The position numbers were made by a program, and so were the translations under genes. Positions 39,430 through 47,900 of a stretch of 64,000 nt of DNA are shown here, piece after piece. Source of the DNA: Streptomyces beijiangensis (GTDB taxonomy: Bacteria > Actinomycetota > Actinomycetes > Streptomycetales > Streptomycetaceae); contig NZ_JAFLRJ010000094.1 of NCBI RefSeq assembly GCF_017315755.1, positions 1 through 64,000 on the forward strand. The letters run 5' to 3'. A model generated the notes under the pieces. That model saw only the letters and a list, made by a program, of their open reading frames with translations, was not told the DNA's origin and did not search any database. Within the stretch, counting starts at the first letter, position 1, and each line of letters begins with the position of its first letter.

Positions 39430-40938
39430 TCAGTGCGACAGCACCGGCTCCTTCACCGGCTCCGCGTCGGCCACCGTCTCCGCGCCCAGCTTCGGCCGCT
39501 TCGGCAGCGCGAACATCACCACGAAGATGACGGCGAGCACCGCCACCACCCACCACAGCGAATCCATGAAGGCGTTGACGAAGGCCGGACCGATCTGCGT
39601 CGGCAGCAGGTTGTCGCTCATGGAGCCGAAGAAGACCACCGACACCAGACCAAGACCCAGCGCATTGCCCATCTGCTGCACCGTGTTGATCAGGCCCGAC
39701 GCCGAACCCGAGTGCCCCTTCGGGACTTCGGAGAGCACCGCGTCCGTCAGCGGGGCCACGATCAGACCCATGCCCGCGCCCATGACCACCAGCGGGAGCG
39801 CCATCTGCCAGGGGGCGATCGTCGCGCCGTAGCGGTCCGCCTCCCAGATGTAGATCAGCAGTCCCGCGATCATCAGCAGCGCGCCCGCCTGGAGCACCTT
39901 CCTGCCGAAGCGCGGGACCAGCAGCTGCACCGACATGCCCGCCGCCGCCGAGACCGCGATCGAGAACGGGATGCCCGTCGTGCCCGCCTTCAGCGCGCTC
40001 CAGCCAAGACCCATCTGCATGTACAGCGTCCAGACCAGGAAGAAGATGCCGAGCGCGATACCGAAGGTCGTCTGCACCGCGATGCCCGCAGCGAAGCTCT
40101 TCACCTTGAAGAGGGAGAGTTCGATGAGCGGGGAGCCGTCGCGGGCCGCCTTCCTCTTCTCGTACGCCACCAGGCCCGCGAAGACCGCGATGCTGCCGAC
40201 CATCGAGGCGTAACCCCACAGCGGCCAGTCCAGCTCACGCCCCCGCGTGAGCGGGTAGAGCAGCATCAGCAGGCCGACGATGACGAGCACCACGCCCATC
40301 AGGTCCAGCTTCAGCGCCTTCGGGGCCTTCGACTCGCTGATGAACTTGCGGCCGAGCAGCAGGCCCGCGATGCCGAACGGCAGGTTGATGAGGAAGATCG
40401 GGCGCCACTCCAGGCCTGCGATGTTCCACTCGGTGAGCAGCGCGCCGAGCAGCGGGCCCGTCACCGCGCCGAGGCCGACGATCGCACCGAAGAGGCCGAA
40501 GACCTTGCCGCGCTCCTCGGCGGGGAACGTCGCGTGCACGATCGACAGGACCTGCGGCACCATCATCGCCGCCATACCGCCCTGCAGGATGCGCGAGGCG
40601 ACCAGCATCTCCGGGTTCGCGGCGAAACCGCAGAGTGCGGAGGCCAGCGTGAATCCCGCTATGCCCAGCAGGAAGAGCTTCTTGCGGCCGTAGATGTCGC
40701 CGAGCCGGCCGCCGGTGATCAGTCCGGCGGCGAACGCGAGGGCATAACCCGCGGTGATCCACTGGATCTGGCTGAAGGTCGCGCCGGTGTCCTTCTGGAT
40801 CGACGGGATCGCGATGTTCACGATCGTCACGTCGACCAGGTCCATGAAGGCCGCGGTCATCACGATGGCGAGCGCGAACCACCTGCGGCGGTCCGATGCC
40901 ACCGCCGCTGCGGGTGCGGATGCTGGTGTTGAGGTCAT
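39430..40938 (-). CDS. DHA2-family MFS drug exporter, 14 helices
   Basis: A 502-residue drug:proton antiporter. The helix 1 motif is FMDLVDVTIVNIAIPSIQKD near residues 33-52, with the D-x-x-x-V-N-I-A-L-P pattern of the DHA2/EmrB-QacA group. The loop GGRLGDIYGRKKLFLLG follows near residue 75 and motif C-like GLGAVTGPLLGALL near residue 133. It exports an unknown compound. The start MTSTPASAPAAAV lies on an almost leaderless-looking region that contains an inverted repeat, and it diverges from the WYL regulator gene, which probably controls it. Confidence 0.9.
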   Translation of the reverse strand: MTSTPASAPAAAVASDRRRWFALAIVMTAAFMDLVDVTIVNIAIPSIQKDTGATFSQIQWITAGYALAFAAGLITGGRLGDIYGRKKLFLLGIAGFTLASALCGFAANPEMLVASRILQGGMAAMMVPQVLSIVHATFPAEERGKVFGLFGAIVGLGAVTGPLLGALLTEWNIAGLEWRPIFLINLPFGIAGLLLGRKFISESKAPKALKLDLMGVVLVIVGLLMLLYPLTRGRELDWPLWGYASMVGSIAVFAGLVAYEKRKAARDGSPLIELSLFKVKSFAAGIAVQTTFGIALGIFFLVWTLYMQMGLGWSALKAGTTGIPFSIAVSAAAGMSVQLLVPRFGRKVLQAGALLMIAGLLIYIWEADRYGATIAPWQMALPLVVMGAGMGLIVAPLTDAVLSEVPKGHSGSASGLINTVQQMGNALGLGLVSVVFFGSMSDNLLPTQIGPAFVNAFMDSLWWVVAVLAVIFVVMFALPKRPKLGAETVADAEPVKEPVLSH

Positions 40939-40960
40939 GCATTCAAGGTAAAGGTCGTGT

Positions 40961-40977
40961 AGGACAGTACATGTCCT
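40961..40977. promoter_or_regulatory. Inverted-repeat operator between the MFS and WYL genes
   Basis: AGGACAGTACATGTCCT has perfect six-base arms (AGGACA/TGTCCT) separated by five bases and lies midway in the 62-base gap between the divergent starts. This is where the divergently encoded regulator would bind to control both genes. The regulator assignment is an inference from position. Confidence 0.65.
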
Positions 40978-41000
40978 AGTGAGGCGGCATCCTGGGATCC

Positions 41001-41975
41001 ATGACGGACACTCCGGCACGGCTGCTGCAGCTCCTCTCCCTTCTTCAGACTCCGCGCGAATGGCCCGGCGGCGTGCTCGCCGAGCGGCTCGAAGTGAGCC
41101 GGCGGACAGTACGGCGCGACATCGACCGGCTGCGGGATCTCGGTTATCCCGTGCAGGCGACGATGGGCTCGGAGGGCGGGTACCGGCTGGTCGCGGGCAA
41201 GGCCATGCCGCCGCTCGTACTGGACGACGAGGAGGCCGTCGCCATCGCGGTAGGGCTGCGGGCCGGTGCCGGGCACGCGGTCGAGGGGATCGAGGAGGCG
41301 TCGGTACGGGCGCTGGCCAAGCTGGAGCAGGTGCTGCCGGGGCGGCTTCGCCACCGCGTTGCCACGCTCCAGGCCGCGACCATCCCGCTGACCAGCGGGG
41401 ACGGCGCGACCATCGCCCCGGAGACGCTGACCGTGCTGGCGGGGGCCGCCACCGGGCAGGAGCGGCTGCGGTTCGGGTACCGGTCGGGGGACGGGACGCG
41501 GAGCAAGCGGCTCGTCGAGCCGTACCGCCTGGTGTCGACCGGGCGGCGCTGGTATCTCGTCGCGTACGACATCGACCGCGAGGACTGGCGGACCTTCCGC
41601 GTCGACCGGGTCGACGAGCCCTTCGCGACCGGCGCGCGGTTCGTCCCGCGAGAGCTGCCGACCGGGAACGCCGCCGAATATCTGCGCCACTCGCTCTCCA
41701 GGCACCAGGACTCCATCGCGCTGGACGTCACCTTCGAGGCGCCGGCCGCCTTCGTGGCGGCCAGGATGCCCCGCGGGCTCGCCGCTCCCGAGCCGCTGGG
41801 CGAGAACCGCTGCCGGCTGCGGGCGGAGGCGGCGGACTCGCTGGAGTGGCTGGCGGTACGGCTCGCGCTGGTGGACGCCGAGTTCACCGTGCACGAGCCG
41901 CCGCAGCTGGTGGACTACCTGGCCGAACTGGGCTCCCGCCTGGCCAGGGCGACCAGCGCCGCGGGAGCCGTCTGA
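41001..41975 (+). CDS. WYL-domain transcriptional regulator (YafY type)
   Basis: A 324-residue regulator with an N-terminal helix-turn-helix (RLLQLLSLLQTPREWPGG, LAERLEVSRRTVRRDIDRLR) and a C-terminal WYL domain. The WYL ligand-binding residues lie in LVSTGRRWYLVAYDIDREDW near residues 185-204, and the WCX extension ends with LVDYLAELGSRLARA. WYL regulators respond to small ligands or single-stranded nucleic acids. The divergent DHA2 exporter and the palindrome between the genes suggest that it controls that exporter. Confidence 0.9.
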   Translation: MTDTPARLLQLLSLLQTPREWPGGVLAERLEVSRRTVRRDIDRLRDLGYPVQATMGSEGGYRLVAGKAMPPLVLDDEEAVAIAVGLRAGAGHAVEGIEEASVRALAKLEQVLPGRLRHRVATLQAATIPLTSGDGATIAPETLTVLAGAATGQERLRFGYRSGDGTRSKRLVEPYRLVSTGRRWYLVAYDIDREDWRTFRVDRVDEPFATGARFVPRELPTGNAAEYLRHSLSRHQDSIALDVTFEAPAAFVAARMPRGLAAPEPLGENRCRLRAEAADSLEWLAVRLALVDAEFTVHEPPQLVDYLAELGSRLARATSAAGAV

Positions 41976-41980
41976 CGGCA

Positions 41981-42018
41981 GGGGCCCCCGACGCTGGGGG
42001 GAGTGCGTCAGGGGCCCC
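41981..42018. terminator. Convergent terminator between the WYL gene and hrdD
   Basis: GGGGCCCCCGACGC at 41981-41994 and GCGTCAGGGGCCCC at 42005-42018 pair with one bulge around a ten-base loop. The hairpin sits between two converging genes and is a plausible terminator for both. Confidence 0.7.
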
Positions 42019-42047
42019 GGTCTCAGCAGGCTTCGGTGGGGGCGGTG

Positions 42048-43028
42048 TCACGCCGCCGCGTCGAAGCCCGTGTCGCGCGCCATCTTCTTCAGTTCGAGCA
42101 GGGCGTGCTTCTCGATCTGGCGGATCCGCTCGCGCGTCAGACCGTGCTCCTTGCCGACCTCGGTCAGCGTGCGCTCACGGCCGTCGACGATGCCGTACCG
42201 CATCTTGATGATCGAAGCGGTGCGGTGGTCGAGCTTGCCGATCAGGTCGTCGAGCTCCTCGCTGCGCAGGAGCGTCATCACCGACTGCTCGGGCGAGATG
42301 GCCGAGGTGTCCTCCAGGAGGTCCCCGAACTGGGTCTCGCCCGCGTCGTCCACCGGCATGTTCAGCGAGACCGGGTCGCGCGCCCAGTCCAGCACGTCGC
42401 TGACCCGGCTGGTCTTGGTGTCCAGCTCGGCGGCGATCTCCGCGTGCTCCGGGTCGCGCCCGTGCTCACGGTTGAACTCGCGCTGGACACGGCGGATCCG
42501 GCCCAGCTCCTCCACCAGGTGGACAGGGAGCCGGATGGTCCGCGACTGGTCCGCTATCGAGCGCGTGATGGCCTGGCGGATCCACCAGGTCGCGTACGTG
42601 GAGAACTTGAAGCCCTTGGCGTAGTCGAACTTCTCGACCGCTCGCACCAGGCCCGCGTTCCCCTCCTGGATCAGGTCGAGCAGCGGAAGTCCCGCACGCG
42701 GATAGCGGCGGGCGACGGCGACGACAAGGCGGAGGTTGGAGCGGATGAAGACGTCCTTGGCGTACTCGCCCGCGGCGACCAGCGCCTCGAGCTCTTCGCG
42801 CTTGGCGCCTGCGCCGTCACTCTCGACGGCGCCGTCGAGGATCTGCTGGGCATACACGCCCGCCTCGATATCCTGCGAGAGCTCGACCTCCTTGGCGGCG
42901 TCGAGCAGCGGCGTACGGGCGATTTCGTCGAGGTACATGCCGACCAGGTCGCGGTCGGCGATCTCCCCGCCTACGGCGCGAACGCTGCTTGCCCGGTCGG
43001 TACGACGGGCGACGGCACGGGTTGCCAT
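42048..43028 (-). CDS. hrdD: Group 2 RNA polymerase sigma factor HrdD
   Basis: A 326-residue sigma-70 family factor with region 1.2 (RDLVGMYLDEIARTPLLDAA), region 2 including IQEGNAGLVRAVEKFDYAKG and FKFSTYATWWIRQAITRSIA, region 3, and region 4 with the helix-turn-helix LTEVGKEHGLTRERIRQIEK. It lacks the long N-terminal extension of the essential HrdB, which fits a group 2 factor. The start MATRAVARR and the closely matching following sequence are those of Streptomyces HrdD. A sigma-R-type promoter lies upstream, as known for hrdD. It converges with the WYL gene. Confidence 0.9.
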   Translation of the reverse strand: MATRAVARRTDRASSVRAVGGEIADRDLVGMYLDEIARTPLLDAAKEVELSQDIEAGVYAQQILDGAVESDGAGAKREELEALVAAGEYAKDVFIRSNLRLVVAVARRYPRAGLPLLDLIQEGNAGLVRAVEKFDYAKGFKFSTYATWWIRQAITRSIADQSRTIRLPVHLVEELGRIRRVQREFNREHGRDPEHAEIAAELDTKTSRVSDVLDWARDPVSLNMPVDDAGETQFGDLLEDTSAISPEQSVMTLLRSEELDDLIGKLDHRTASIIKMRYGIVDGRERTLTEVGKEHGLTRERIRQIEKHALLELKKMARDTGFDAAA

Positions 43029-43136
43029 GCGTGCTCCCTAACGTGAGTAACGTGAGTGGGTCGCGGTGAGTGGCTTTTGAGGTGCCGGACACCCTCCCGG
43101 GTGCCCTGCATCTGTTGGCGGTAACTCTTAGAACAC

Positions 43137-43162
43137 AACGACTGGAATCCGGACAGAATTCC
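43137..43162 (-). promoter_or_regulatory. Sigma-R-type promoter of hrdD
   Basis: On the minus strand GGAAT is followed by exactly 18 bases and then GTT, the consensus of promoters read by the thiol-oxidative-stress factor sigma-R. It lies about 110 bases upstream of the hrdD start. hrdD is a known member of the sigma-R regulon in S. coelicolor, which supports the reading. Confidence 0.75.
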
Positions 43163-43225
43163 CCGCACACGCATTGATTTTCGTGATCATGCAGTACCCT
43201 GTCCGGTCACCTACGGGAGCAAGCA

Positions 43226-43750
43226 ATGACGATACGTAAAGAAGTGCAGGTCAGGCCGGGCGTGGAGGCTGATCTCGACGCCCTCACGGACCTTTACAAC
43301 CACTTCATCCGTGAGACCGCGATCACATTTGACACGGAACCCTTCACGCCCGAGCAACGCCGCCCGTGGCTGGTCTCCCACCCTGAAGACGGCCCGCACC
43401 GCCTCCTGGTTGCTCAGGACAGTCAGGACGGCGGGACCGGCCGGATCCTCGGGTACGCGACGAGCAGCGCCTTCCGCCCGAAGGCCGCCTACGCGACCTC
43501 GGTCGAGGCCACCGTCTACTGCGCGCCCGATGCCGCGGGCCGCGGCATCGGCACACTCCTCTACAAGGCCCTCTTCGAGGCGCTCGCCGACGAGGACGTG
43601 CACCGCGCGTACGCCGGGATCACCATGCCCAACGAGGCCTCCGTCCGCCTCCACACCCGCTTCGGCTTCGAGCCGGCCGGTGTCTACGCGGAGGTCGGGC
43701 GGAAGTTCGGCGCGTACCACGACGTCGCCTGGTTCGAGAAGAAGCTCTAG
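43226..43750 (+). CDS. GNAT acetyltransferase, phosphinothricin acetyltransferase-like
   Basis: The 174-residue protein has the GNAT fold in the arrangement of the Pat/Bar group. It has VRPGVEADLDALTDLYNHFI at the start, TFDTEPFTPEQR near residue 33, ATSVEATVYCAPDAAGRGIG near residue 90 with the acetyl-CoA loop, NEASVRLHTRFGFEPAGVY near residue 133, and the C-terminal DVAWFEKKL. Members acetylate phosphinothricin or methionine derivatives; the real substrate is not known. The GTG/ATG at 43226 has GGGAGCAAGC just upstream. It diverges from hrdD. Confidence 0.88.
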   Translation: MTIRKEVQVRPGVEADLDALTDLYNHFIRETAITFDTEPFTPEQRRPWLVSHPEDGPHRLLVAQDSQDGGTGRILGYATSSAFRPKAAYATSVEATVYCAPDAAGRGIGTLLYKALFEALADEDVHRAYAGITMPNEASVRLHTRFGFEPAGVYAEVGRKFGAYHDVAWFEKKL

Positions 43751-43831
43751 GCCGCTCCGGGCTCCTCTAGGCCCGAAGACCTACGCCTCCAGCCCGTTCC
43801 GTCCGTCCCGGGCCGATCCTAGGGTCGGCCC

Positions 43832-44833
43832 ATGGACACCACAGGAACGCTGGACGAAGCACTGGAAAGGCTCCACACCACCGGGCCCGAGATCAAGGGC
43901 TGGCTGAGCAATCACGGTCCGATGGCCGTGGAGGCGCTGGTACGGGGAGGCCAGGCGGCCACCGTCCATCGCTGGCTCGACCGCTACAGCACCCGGCTGG
44001 ATGAGACGCCCTCCCCCGTCGAGCCCGTCACCGCCGTCAACTGGCCGCAGGCACTGGGCGATCCACGCCGGATCACGGACTGGACGGAGTACTTCGGGCA
44101 CGCGATCGAGGAGCGGCCCTGGCGCGAGGTGCTCGCCGAGTGGTGGCCGCGGCTGCTGCCCGGCATCGCGGCGGGCGCCACGCACCCGGTGATCCGGGTG
44201 GGCCACGCGGTGCGGACGCTCCTTGACGACGACGGAGGCGCCGCCGGGCCCCGTCTCGCCGAGCTCGCGCACGGCCTGGGCTACTGGGCGGCCCGCCATC
44301 AGCCGCTGCCCCCGCTCACCGCACTGCCCGGCACGGACAGCGCCGCGGCCGCCCTGGACGCCGTACCCCTCGTACTGCAGGAGGGCGGGATCCGGGACCG
44401 GCTGTCCCGGATGACGGCGTTCCCCGCCTGGCCGGACCCCGAAGGCGATCCGCAGGCCCAACTGGCCGAGCTGGTCAGGGCTTCCGTCCACCGGTACGCC
44501 ACCCACGGGCATGCATCGCCCGTCATGCTGGTGCACGCCGCGACGGCACCCAACGCGGTCCTGCGCACGCTGCCCGCGCTCCCCCGCGCCCTGTGGACGC
44601 CGAGTCTCGAAGCGGCCTGGGCGGCGAGCGCCGCGGTGACCGCGGCCTACGCCACGGCCGATCCCGCCCCGTACAGCACCACGCGACTGACCGGCGCCGA
44701 GCTCTTCGAGCGGGCCGCGCTCCACGGCGACGACCACACCATCAAGTTCACCGACACCGCGCTCGACGTGGGCGACCGGGCCTCGCTGGACGCGGCGCTG
44801 CTGTCGATCGAGCTCAACCCGCCGCTCCTTTAG
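43832..44833 (+). CDS. Questin oxidase (DUF4243) family protein
   Basis: A 333-residue soluble protein with the features of the questin oxidase-like family. These are NHGPMAVEALVRGG near residue 28, LLPGIAAGATHPVIRVGHAV near residues 107-126 with conserved His residues, and LAHGLGYWAARHQPLP near residue 144. Fungal members carry out Baeyer-Villiger ring opening of anthraquinones; bacterial roles are not established. Its neighbours are an extradiol-type dioxygenase and a MarR regulator on the opposite strand, which could suggest aromatic or quinone metabolism, but linkage is only positional. Confidence 0.75.
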   Translation: MDTTGTLDEALERLHTTGPEIKGWLSNHGPMAVEALVRGGQAATVHRWLDRYSTRLDETPSPVEPVTAVNWPQALGDPRRITDWTEYFGHAIEERPWREVLAEWWPRLLPGIAAGATHPVIRVGHAVRTLLDDDGGAAGPRLAELAHGLGYWAARHQPLPPLTALPGTDSAAAALDAVPLVLQEGGIRDRLSRMTAFPAWPDPEGDPQAQLAELVRASVHRYATHGHASPVMLVHAATAPNAVLRTLPALPRALWTPSLEAAWAASAAVTAAYATADPAPYSTTRLTGAELFERAALHGDDHTIKFTDTALDVGDRASLDAALLSIELNPPLL

Positions 44834-44853
44834 GCCCGTTCAGCCAGGTCTGT

Positions 44854-45654
44854 TCAGCCGAACTGCACGGACCGCTTCGCAAGGCCCATCCAGAAGCCGT
44901 CGATGACATCGCGCCGGCTCGCCAGCTCGCCCGACGCCTCCGCGGCCCCCAGCGTCACGAACAGCGGCGCGAAGTGCTCGGTGCGCGGATGGGCCAGCCT
45001 GCCCGCGGGGGCCTTGTGCTCGAAGTCGAGCAGCGCGTCGACATCGCCGGCGTCCAGCGCCTCGCGCCCCCAGGCGTCGAACTCTGCGGACCACTCGGGG
45101 ACCCCTCCCCCGGCGTGCCGCAGGGCCGCCAGGTTGTGGGTGAAGAATCCGCTGCCGACGATCAGCACGCCCTCGTCGCGCAGCGGCGCGAGCTTGCGGC
45201 CGATGTCCATCAGCTTCTGCGGGTCGAGCGTCGGCATGGAGATCTGCAGGACGGGGATGTCGGCGGCCGGGAACATCTCGACGAGCGGGACGTACGCCCC
45301 GTGGTCGAGCCCGCGGTCCGGGATGTCCTGCACGGGCGTGCCCGCGCCGCGCAGCAGCTTCCGTACGGAATCGGCCAGGCCGGGTGCGCCGGGGGCCGCG
45401 TACCGCACCCGGTAGTAGTGCTCGGGGAAACCCCAGAAGTCGTACACCAGCGGGACGCCGCCGTCCGTCGCGCCCAGTGCGAGCGGCGCCTCCTCCCAGT
45501 GCGCGGAGACCATCAGGATCGCCTTCGGGCGCGGCAGCTCCGCCGACCAGGCGGCGAGCTCGCCGGGCCACAGGGGGTCGTCGGCGAGCGGCGGGGCGCC
45601 GTGCGAGAGGTAGAGGGCGGGCATGCGCTCCGGTGCGGCGGCTGCGGCGTTCAT
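44854..45654 (-). CDS. LigB-type extradiol dioxygenase (YgiD/4,5-DOPA dioxygenase family)
   Basis: A 266-residue class III extradiol ring-cleavage dioxygenase. Metal-binding histidines are in LYLSHGAPPLADDP near residue 17 and VSAHWEE near residue 50. Further conserved segments are DFWGFPEHYYRVRY near residue 70 and the catalytic LDHGAYVPLVEMFP near residue 116. It opens catechol-type rings with oxygen. The ATG at 45654 follows AAGGGAG, and the open frame reaching 45729 is not needed. The divergent MarR regulator and two inverted repeats between the genes suggest quinone- or phenol-responsive control. Confidence 0.88.
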   Translation of the reverse strand: MNAAAAAPERMPALYLSHGAPPLADDPLWPGELAAWSAELPRPKAILMVSAHWEEAPLALGATDGGVPLVYDFWGFPEHYYRVRYAAPGAPGLADSVRKLLRGAGTPVQDIPDRGLDHGAYVPLVEMFPAADIPVLQISMPTLDPQKLMDIGRKLAPLRDEGVLIVGSGFFTHNLAALRHAGGGVPEWSAEFDAWGREALDAGDVDALLDFEHKAPAGRLAHPRTEHFAPLFVTLGAAEASGELASRRDVIDGFWMGLAKRSVQFG

Positions 45655-45674
45655 GGCGGTCACTCCCTTGCTTA

Positions 45675-45735
45675 CTTGAACTCTCAAGCTTATGCCCAGG
45701 AGGCTAACGCGATCTGGTTTAAGTTTCAAGAAGTA
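45675..45735. promoter_or_regulatory. Two CTTGA/TCAAG operator-like repeats between the dioxygenase and marR genes
   Basis: CTTGAACTCTCAAG at 45675-45688 is an inverted repeat with five-base arms, and TTTAAGTTTCAAGAAGTA at 45718-45735 carries a related, less perfect dyad. Both lie in the 92-base region between divergent starts, where a MarR dimer would repress both genes. Confidence 0.55.
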
Positions 45736-45746
45736 CAGTTGGAGAC

Positions 45747-46250
45747 ATGAACGACGAGCAGCCGCCCGAGCCCCGCTGGCTCACCACGGAGGAGCAGCGC
45801 ACCTGGCGCGCGTACCTCCACGCCACCACGCTCCTGGAAGACCACCTCGACCGCCAGTTGCAGCGCGACGCCGGCATGCCGCACATCTATTACGGACTGC
45901 TCGTCCAGCTCTCCCAGGCGCCGAGACGCACGCTGCGGATGACGCAGCTCGCCAAGGACGCCAAGATCACCCGCTCCCGTCTCTCGCACGCGATCGCGCG
46001 CCTGGAGAAGAACGGCTGGGTCCGCCGCGAGGACTGCCCCTCCGACAAGCGCGGGCAGAACGCGGTCCTGACCGACGAGGGGTACGGGGTCCTGGAGCGC
46101 ACCGCCCCCGGCCATGTCGCCGCCGTACGCCAGGCGATCTTCGACCGGCTCTCCGCCGAACAGGTCGCCCAGCTCGGCGAGATCATGAAGGTGATGGCGG
46201 AGGGACTGCAGCCGACGGACGTGAACGCAGACCTGCCCTGGCTCCGTTAG
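45747..46250 (+). CDS. MarR family transcriptional regulator
   Basis: A 167-residue MarR protein with the winged helix RMTQLAKDAKITRSRLSHAI near residues 70-89 and the wing VRREDCPSDKRGQNAVLTDE near residues 97-116, flanked by dimerisation helices. A cysteine (DCPSDKR) in the wing could act as a redox or electrophile sensor, as in some quinone-responsive members, but this is speculative. It is divergent from the LigB-type dioxygenase, its probable target, and is followed by a convergent terminator. Confidence 0.92.
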   Translation: MNDEQPPEPRWLTTEEQRTWRAYLHATTLLEDHLDRQLQRDAGMPHIYYGLLVQLSQAPRRTLRMTQLAKDAKITRSRLSHAIARLEKNGWVRREDCPSDKRGQNAVLTDEGYGVLERTAPGHVAAVRQAIFDRLSAEQVAQLGEIMKVMAEGLQPTDVNADLPWLR

Positions 46251-46267
46251 CAAGGAACCAGGGCAGG
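46232..46267. terminator. Convergent terminator overlapping the marR 3' end
   Basis: CCTGCCCTGG and CCAGGGCAGG are perfect complements with a 16-base loop. The left arm is inside the last codons of marR, and the hairpin lies just before the stop of the converging MFS gene. Confidence 0.75.
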
Positions 46268-46286
46268 ACCTGAGGAGCGTCGGGTG

Positions 46287-47813
46287 TCAGTGCGCGACGA
46301 CGGGAATCCTGATCTCGTCCTCGGCGCCCTCACCGGAAGCGGCGACCGGACCGGCCTCCGGCTTCCCGGTGTTGATGAACGTGAACGCGATGGCCGAGGC
46401 CACCACCAGGATGCCGACGGCCCACCAGATCGCGCTGGTGAAACCGTTCACCATGCCCTGGAGCTTCAGCAGCTCCGGGTTGGTGGCACCCGCGGCGTGC
46501 GAGGAGACGTACGCCGTCGTGGCCGAGGCCGCGATCGTGTTCAGCAGCGCCGTACCGATGGCACCGCCCACCTGCTGCGAGGTGTTGACCATCGCGGAGG
46601 CCACACCGGCGTCACGCGGCTCGACACCGAACGTGGCGAGGGACATGGCGGGCATGAACGCCGTACCCATGCCGAGGCCGAGCAGGACCAGACCGGGCAG
46701 GATCACCGCGGCGTACGAGGTGTCGAGGGAGAGCTGCGCGATCAGCAGCATGCCGACGGCGGCGGTCAGGAAGCCCGGACCCATCAGCTTGCGCGGGGCG
46801 ACCCGGGTCATGAGCCGGGCGCCGATCTGGGTCGATCCTGCGATCATGCCCACGATCATCGGGAGGAAGGCGAAGCCCGTCTTGACCGGCGAGAAGCCCT
46901 TCACGATCTGCAGGTAGTACGTGAGGAAGAGGAACGTGCCGAACATCGCGATGACGGCCAGACCCAGTGAGAGGTAGACCCCGCCGCGGTTGCGGTTGAG
47001 GAGCACACGGAGCGGCAGCAGCGGGTTCTTGACCTTGGACTCGACGAAGACGAACGAGGCGAGCAGCACGGCCGAGCCGACGAAGAGACCGACGGTCGTC
47101 GCGTCGGACCAGCCGTTGGACTCGGCGCGCGTGAAGCCGTACACCAGCGAGACCAGACCCAGGGTCGAGAGGATCACACCGGGGATGTCGAGCGCGGAGC
47201 GGTTACGGGTGCCTGCGGGCTCCCGGATCACGAAGTACGCGCCCAGGGCCGCGACGACCGCGAAGGGGATGTTGGCGTAGAAGGTCCAGCGCCAGTTGAG
47301 GTACTCGGTGAGGAATCCACCCAGGATCAGGCCCAGCGCGCCACCGCCACCGGCGATCGCACCGTAGATACCGAAAGCCTTGGCGCGCTCCTTGGCGTCG
47401 GTGAACATCACCGCGAGCAGCGAGAGCGCGGCCGGGGCGAGCAGTGCGCCGAAGGCACCCTGCAGCGCGCGCGAGCCGAGCAGCATGCCCGAGCTGGTGG
47501 CGGCGCCGCCCACCGCGGAGGCGAGGGCGAAGCCGACGAGGCCGGTCACGAAGGTGCGCTTGCGGCCCCACATGTCGGCGATGCGTCCGCCGAAGAGCAG
47601 GAGTCCGCCGAAGGCGAGGGCGTAGGCCGTGATGACCCACTGCTTGTTGCCGTCACTGATGCCCAGGTCGGCCTGGGCCGAGGGCAGCGCGATGTTCACG
47701 ATGGTCGCGTCGAGCACGACCATCAGCTGGGCGACGGCTATGAACGCGAGCGCTTTCCAGCGACTTGGGTCCGGGGCAAGTACAGAGGGTGAAATGTCGG
47801 CAGTTTTCGACAT
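46287..47813 (-). CDS. DHA2-family MFS drug exporter
   Basis: A 508-residue exporter of about 14 helices. It has the DHA2 helix 1 motif VVLDATIVNIALPSAQADLG, the loop FGGRIADMWGRKRTFVTG, and AIAGGGGALGLILGGFLTEY near residue 145. The start MSKTADISPSV has AGGTGG upstream; a GTG twelve bases earlier is in frame. A TetR regulator gene lies 87 bases upstream on the same strand and probably governs it. It converges with marR. The substrate is unknown. Confidence 0.9.
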   Translation of the reverse strand: MSKTADISPSVLAPDPSRWKALAFIAVAQLMVVLDATIVNIALPSAQADLGISDGNKQWVITAYALAFGGLLLFGGRIADMWGRKRTFVTGLVGFALASAVGGAATSSGMLLGSRALQGAFGALLAPAALSLLAVMFTDAKERAKAFGIYGAIAGGGGALGLILGGFLTEYLNWRWTFYANIPFAVVAALGAYFVIREPAGTRNRSALDIPGVILSTLGLVSLVYGFTRAESNGWSDATTVGLFVGSAVLLASFVFVESKVKNPLLPLRVLLNRNRGGVYLSLGLAVIAMFGTFLFLTYYLQIVKGFSPVKTGFAFLPMIVGMIAGSTQIGARLMTRVAPRKLMGPGFLTAAVGMLLIAQLSLDTSYAAVILPGLVLLGLGMGTAFMPAMSLATFGVEPRDAGVASAMVNTSQQVGGAIGTALLNTIAASATTAYVSSHAAGATNPELLKLQGMVNGFTSAIWWAVGILVVASAIAFTFINTGKPEAGPVAASGEGAEDEIRIPVVAH

Positions 47814-47900
47814 GGCTGAAGCCACCTATGAGTGCGAGACGAGTAAAGGGGAGTAAGGAGAGGCTGCGGTACGGGAGTTACGGACGAGTGGACGACAGGG

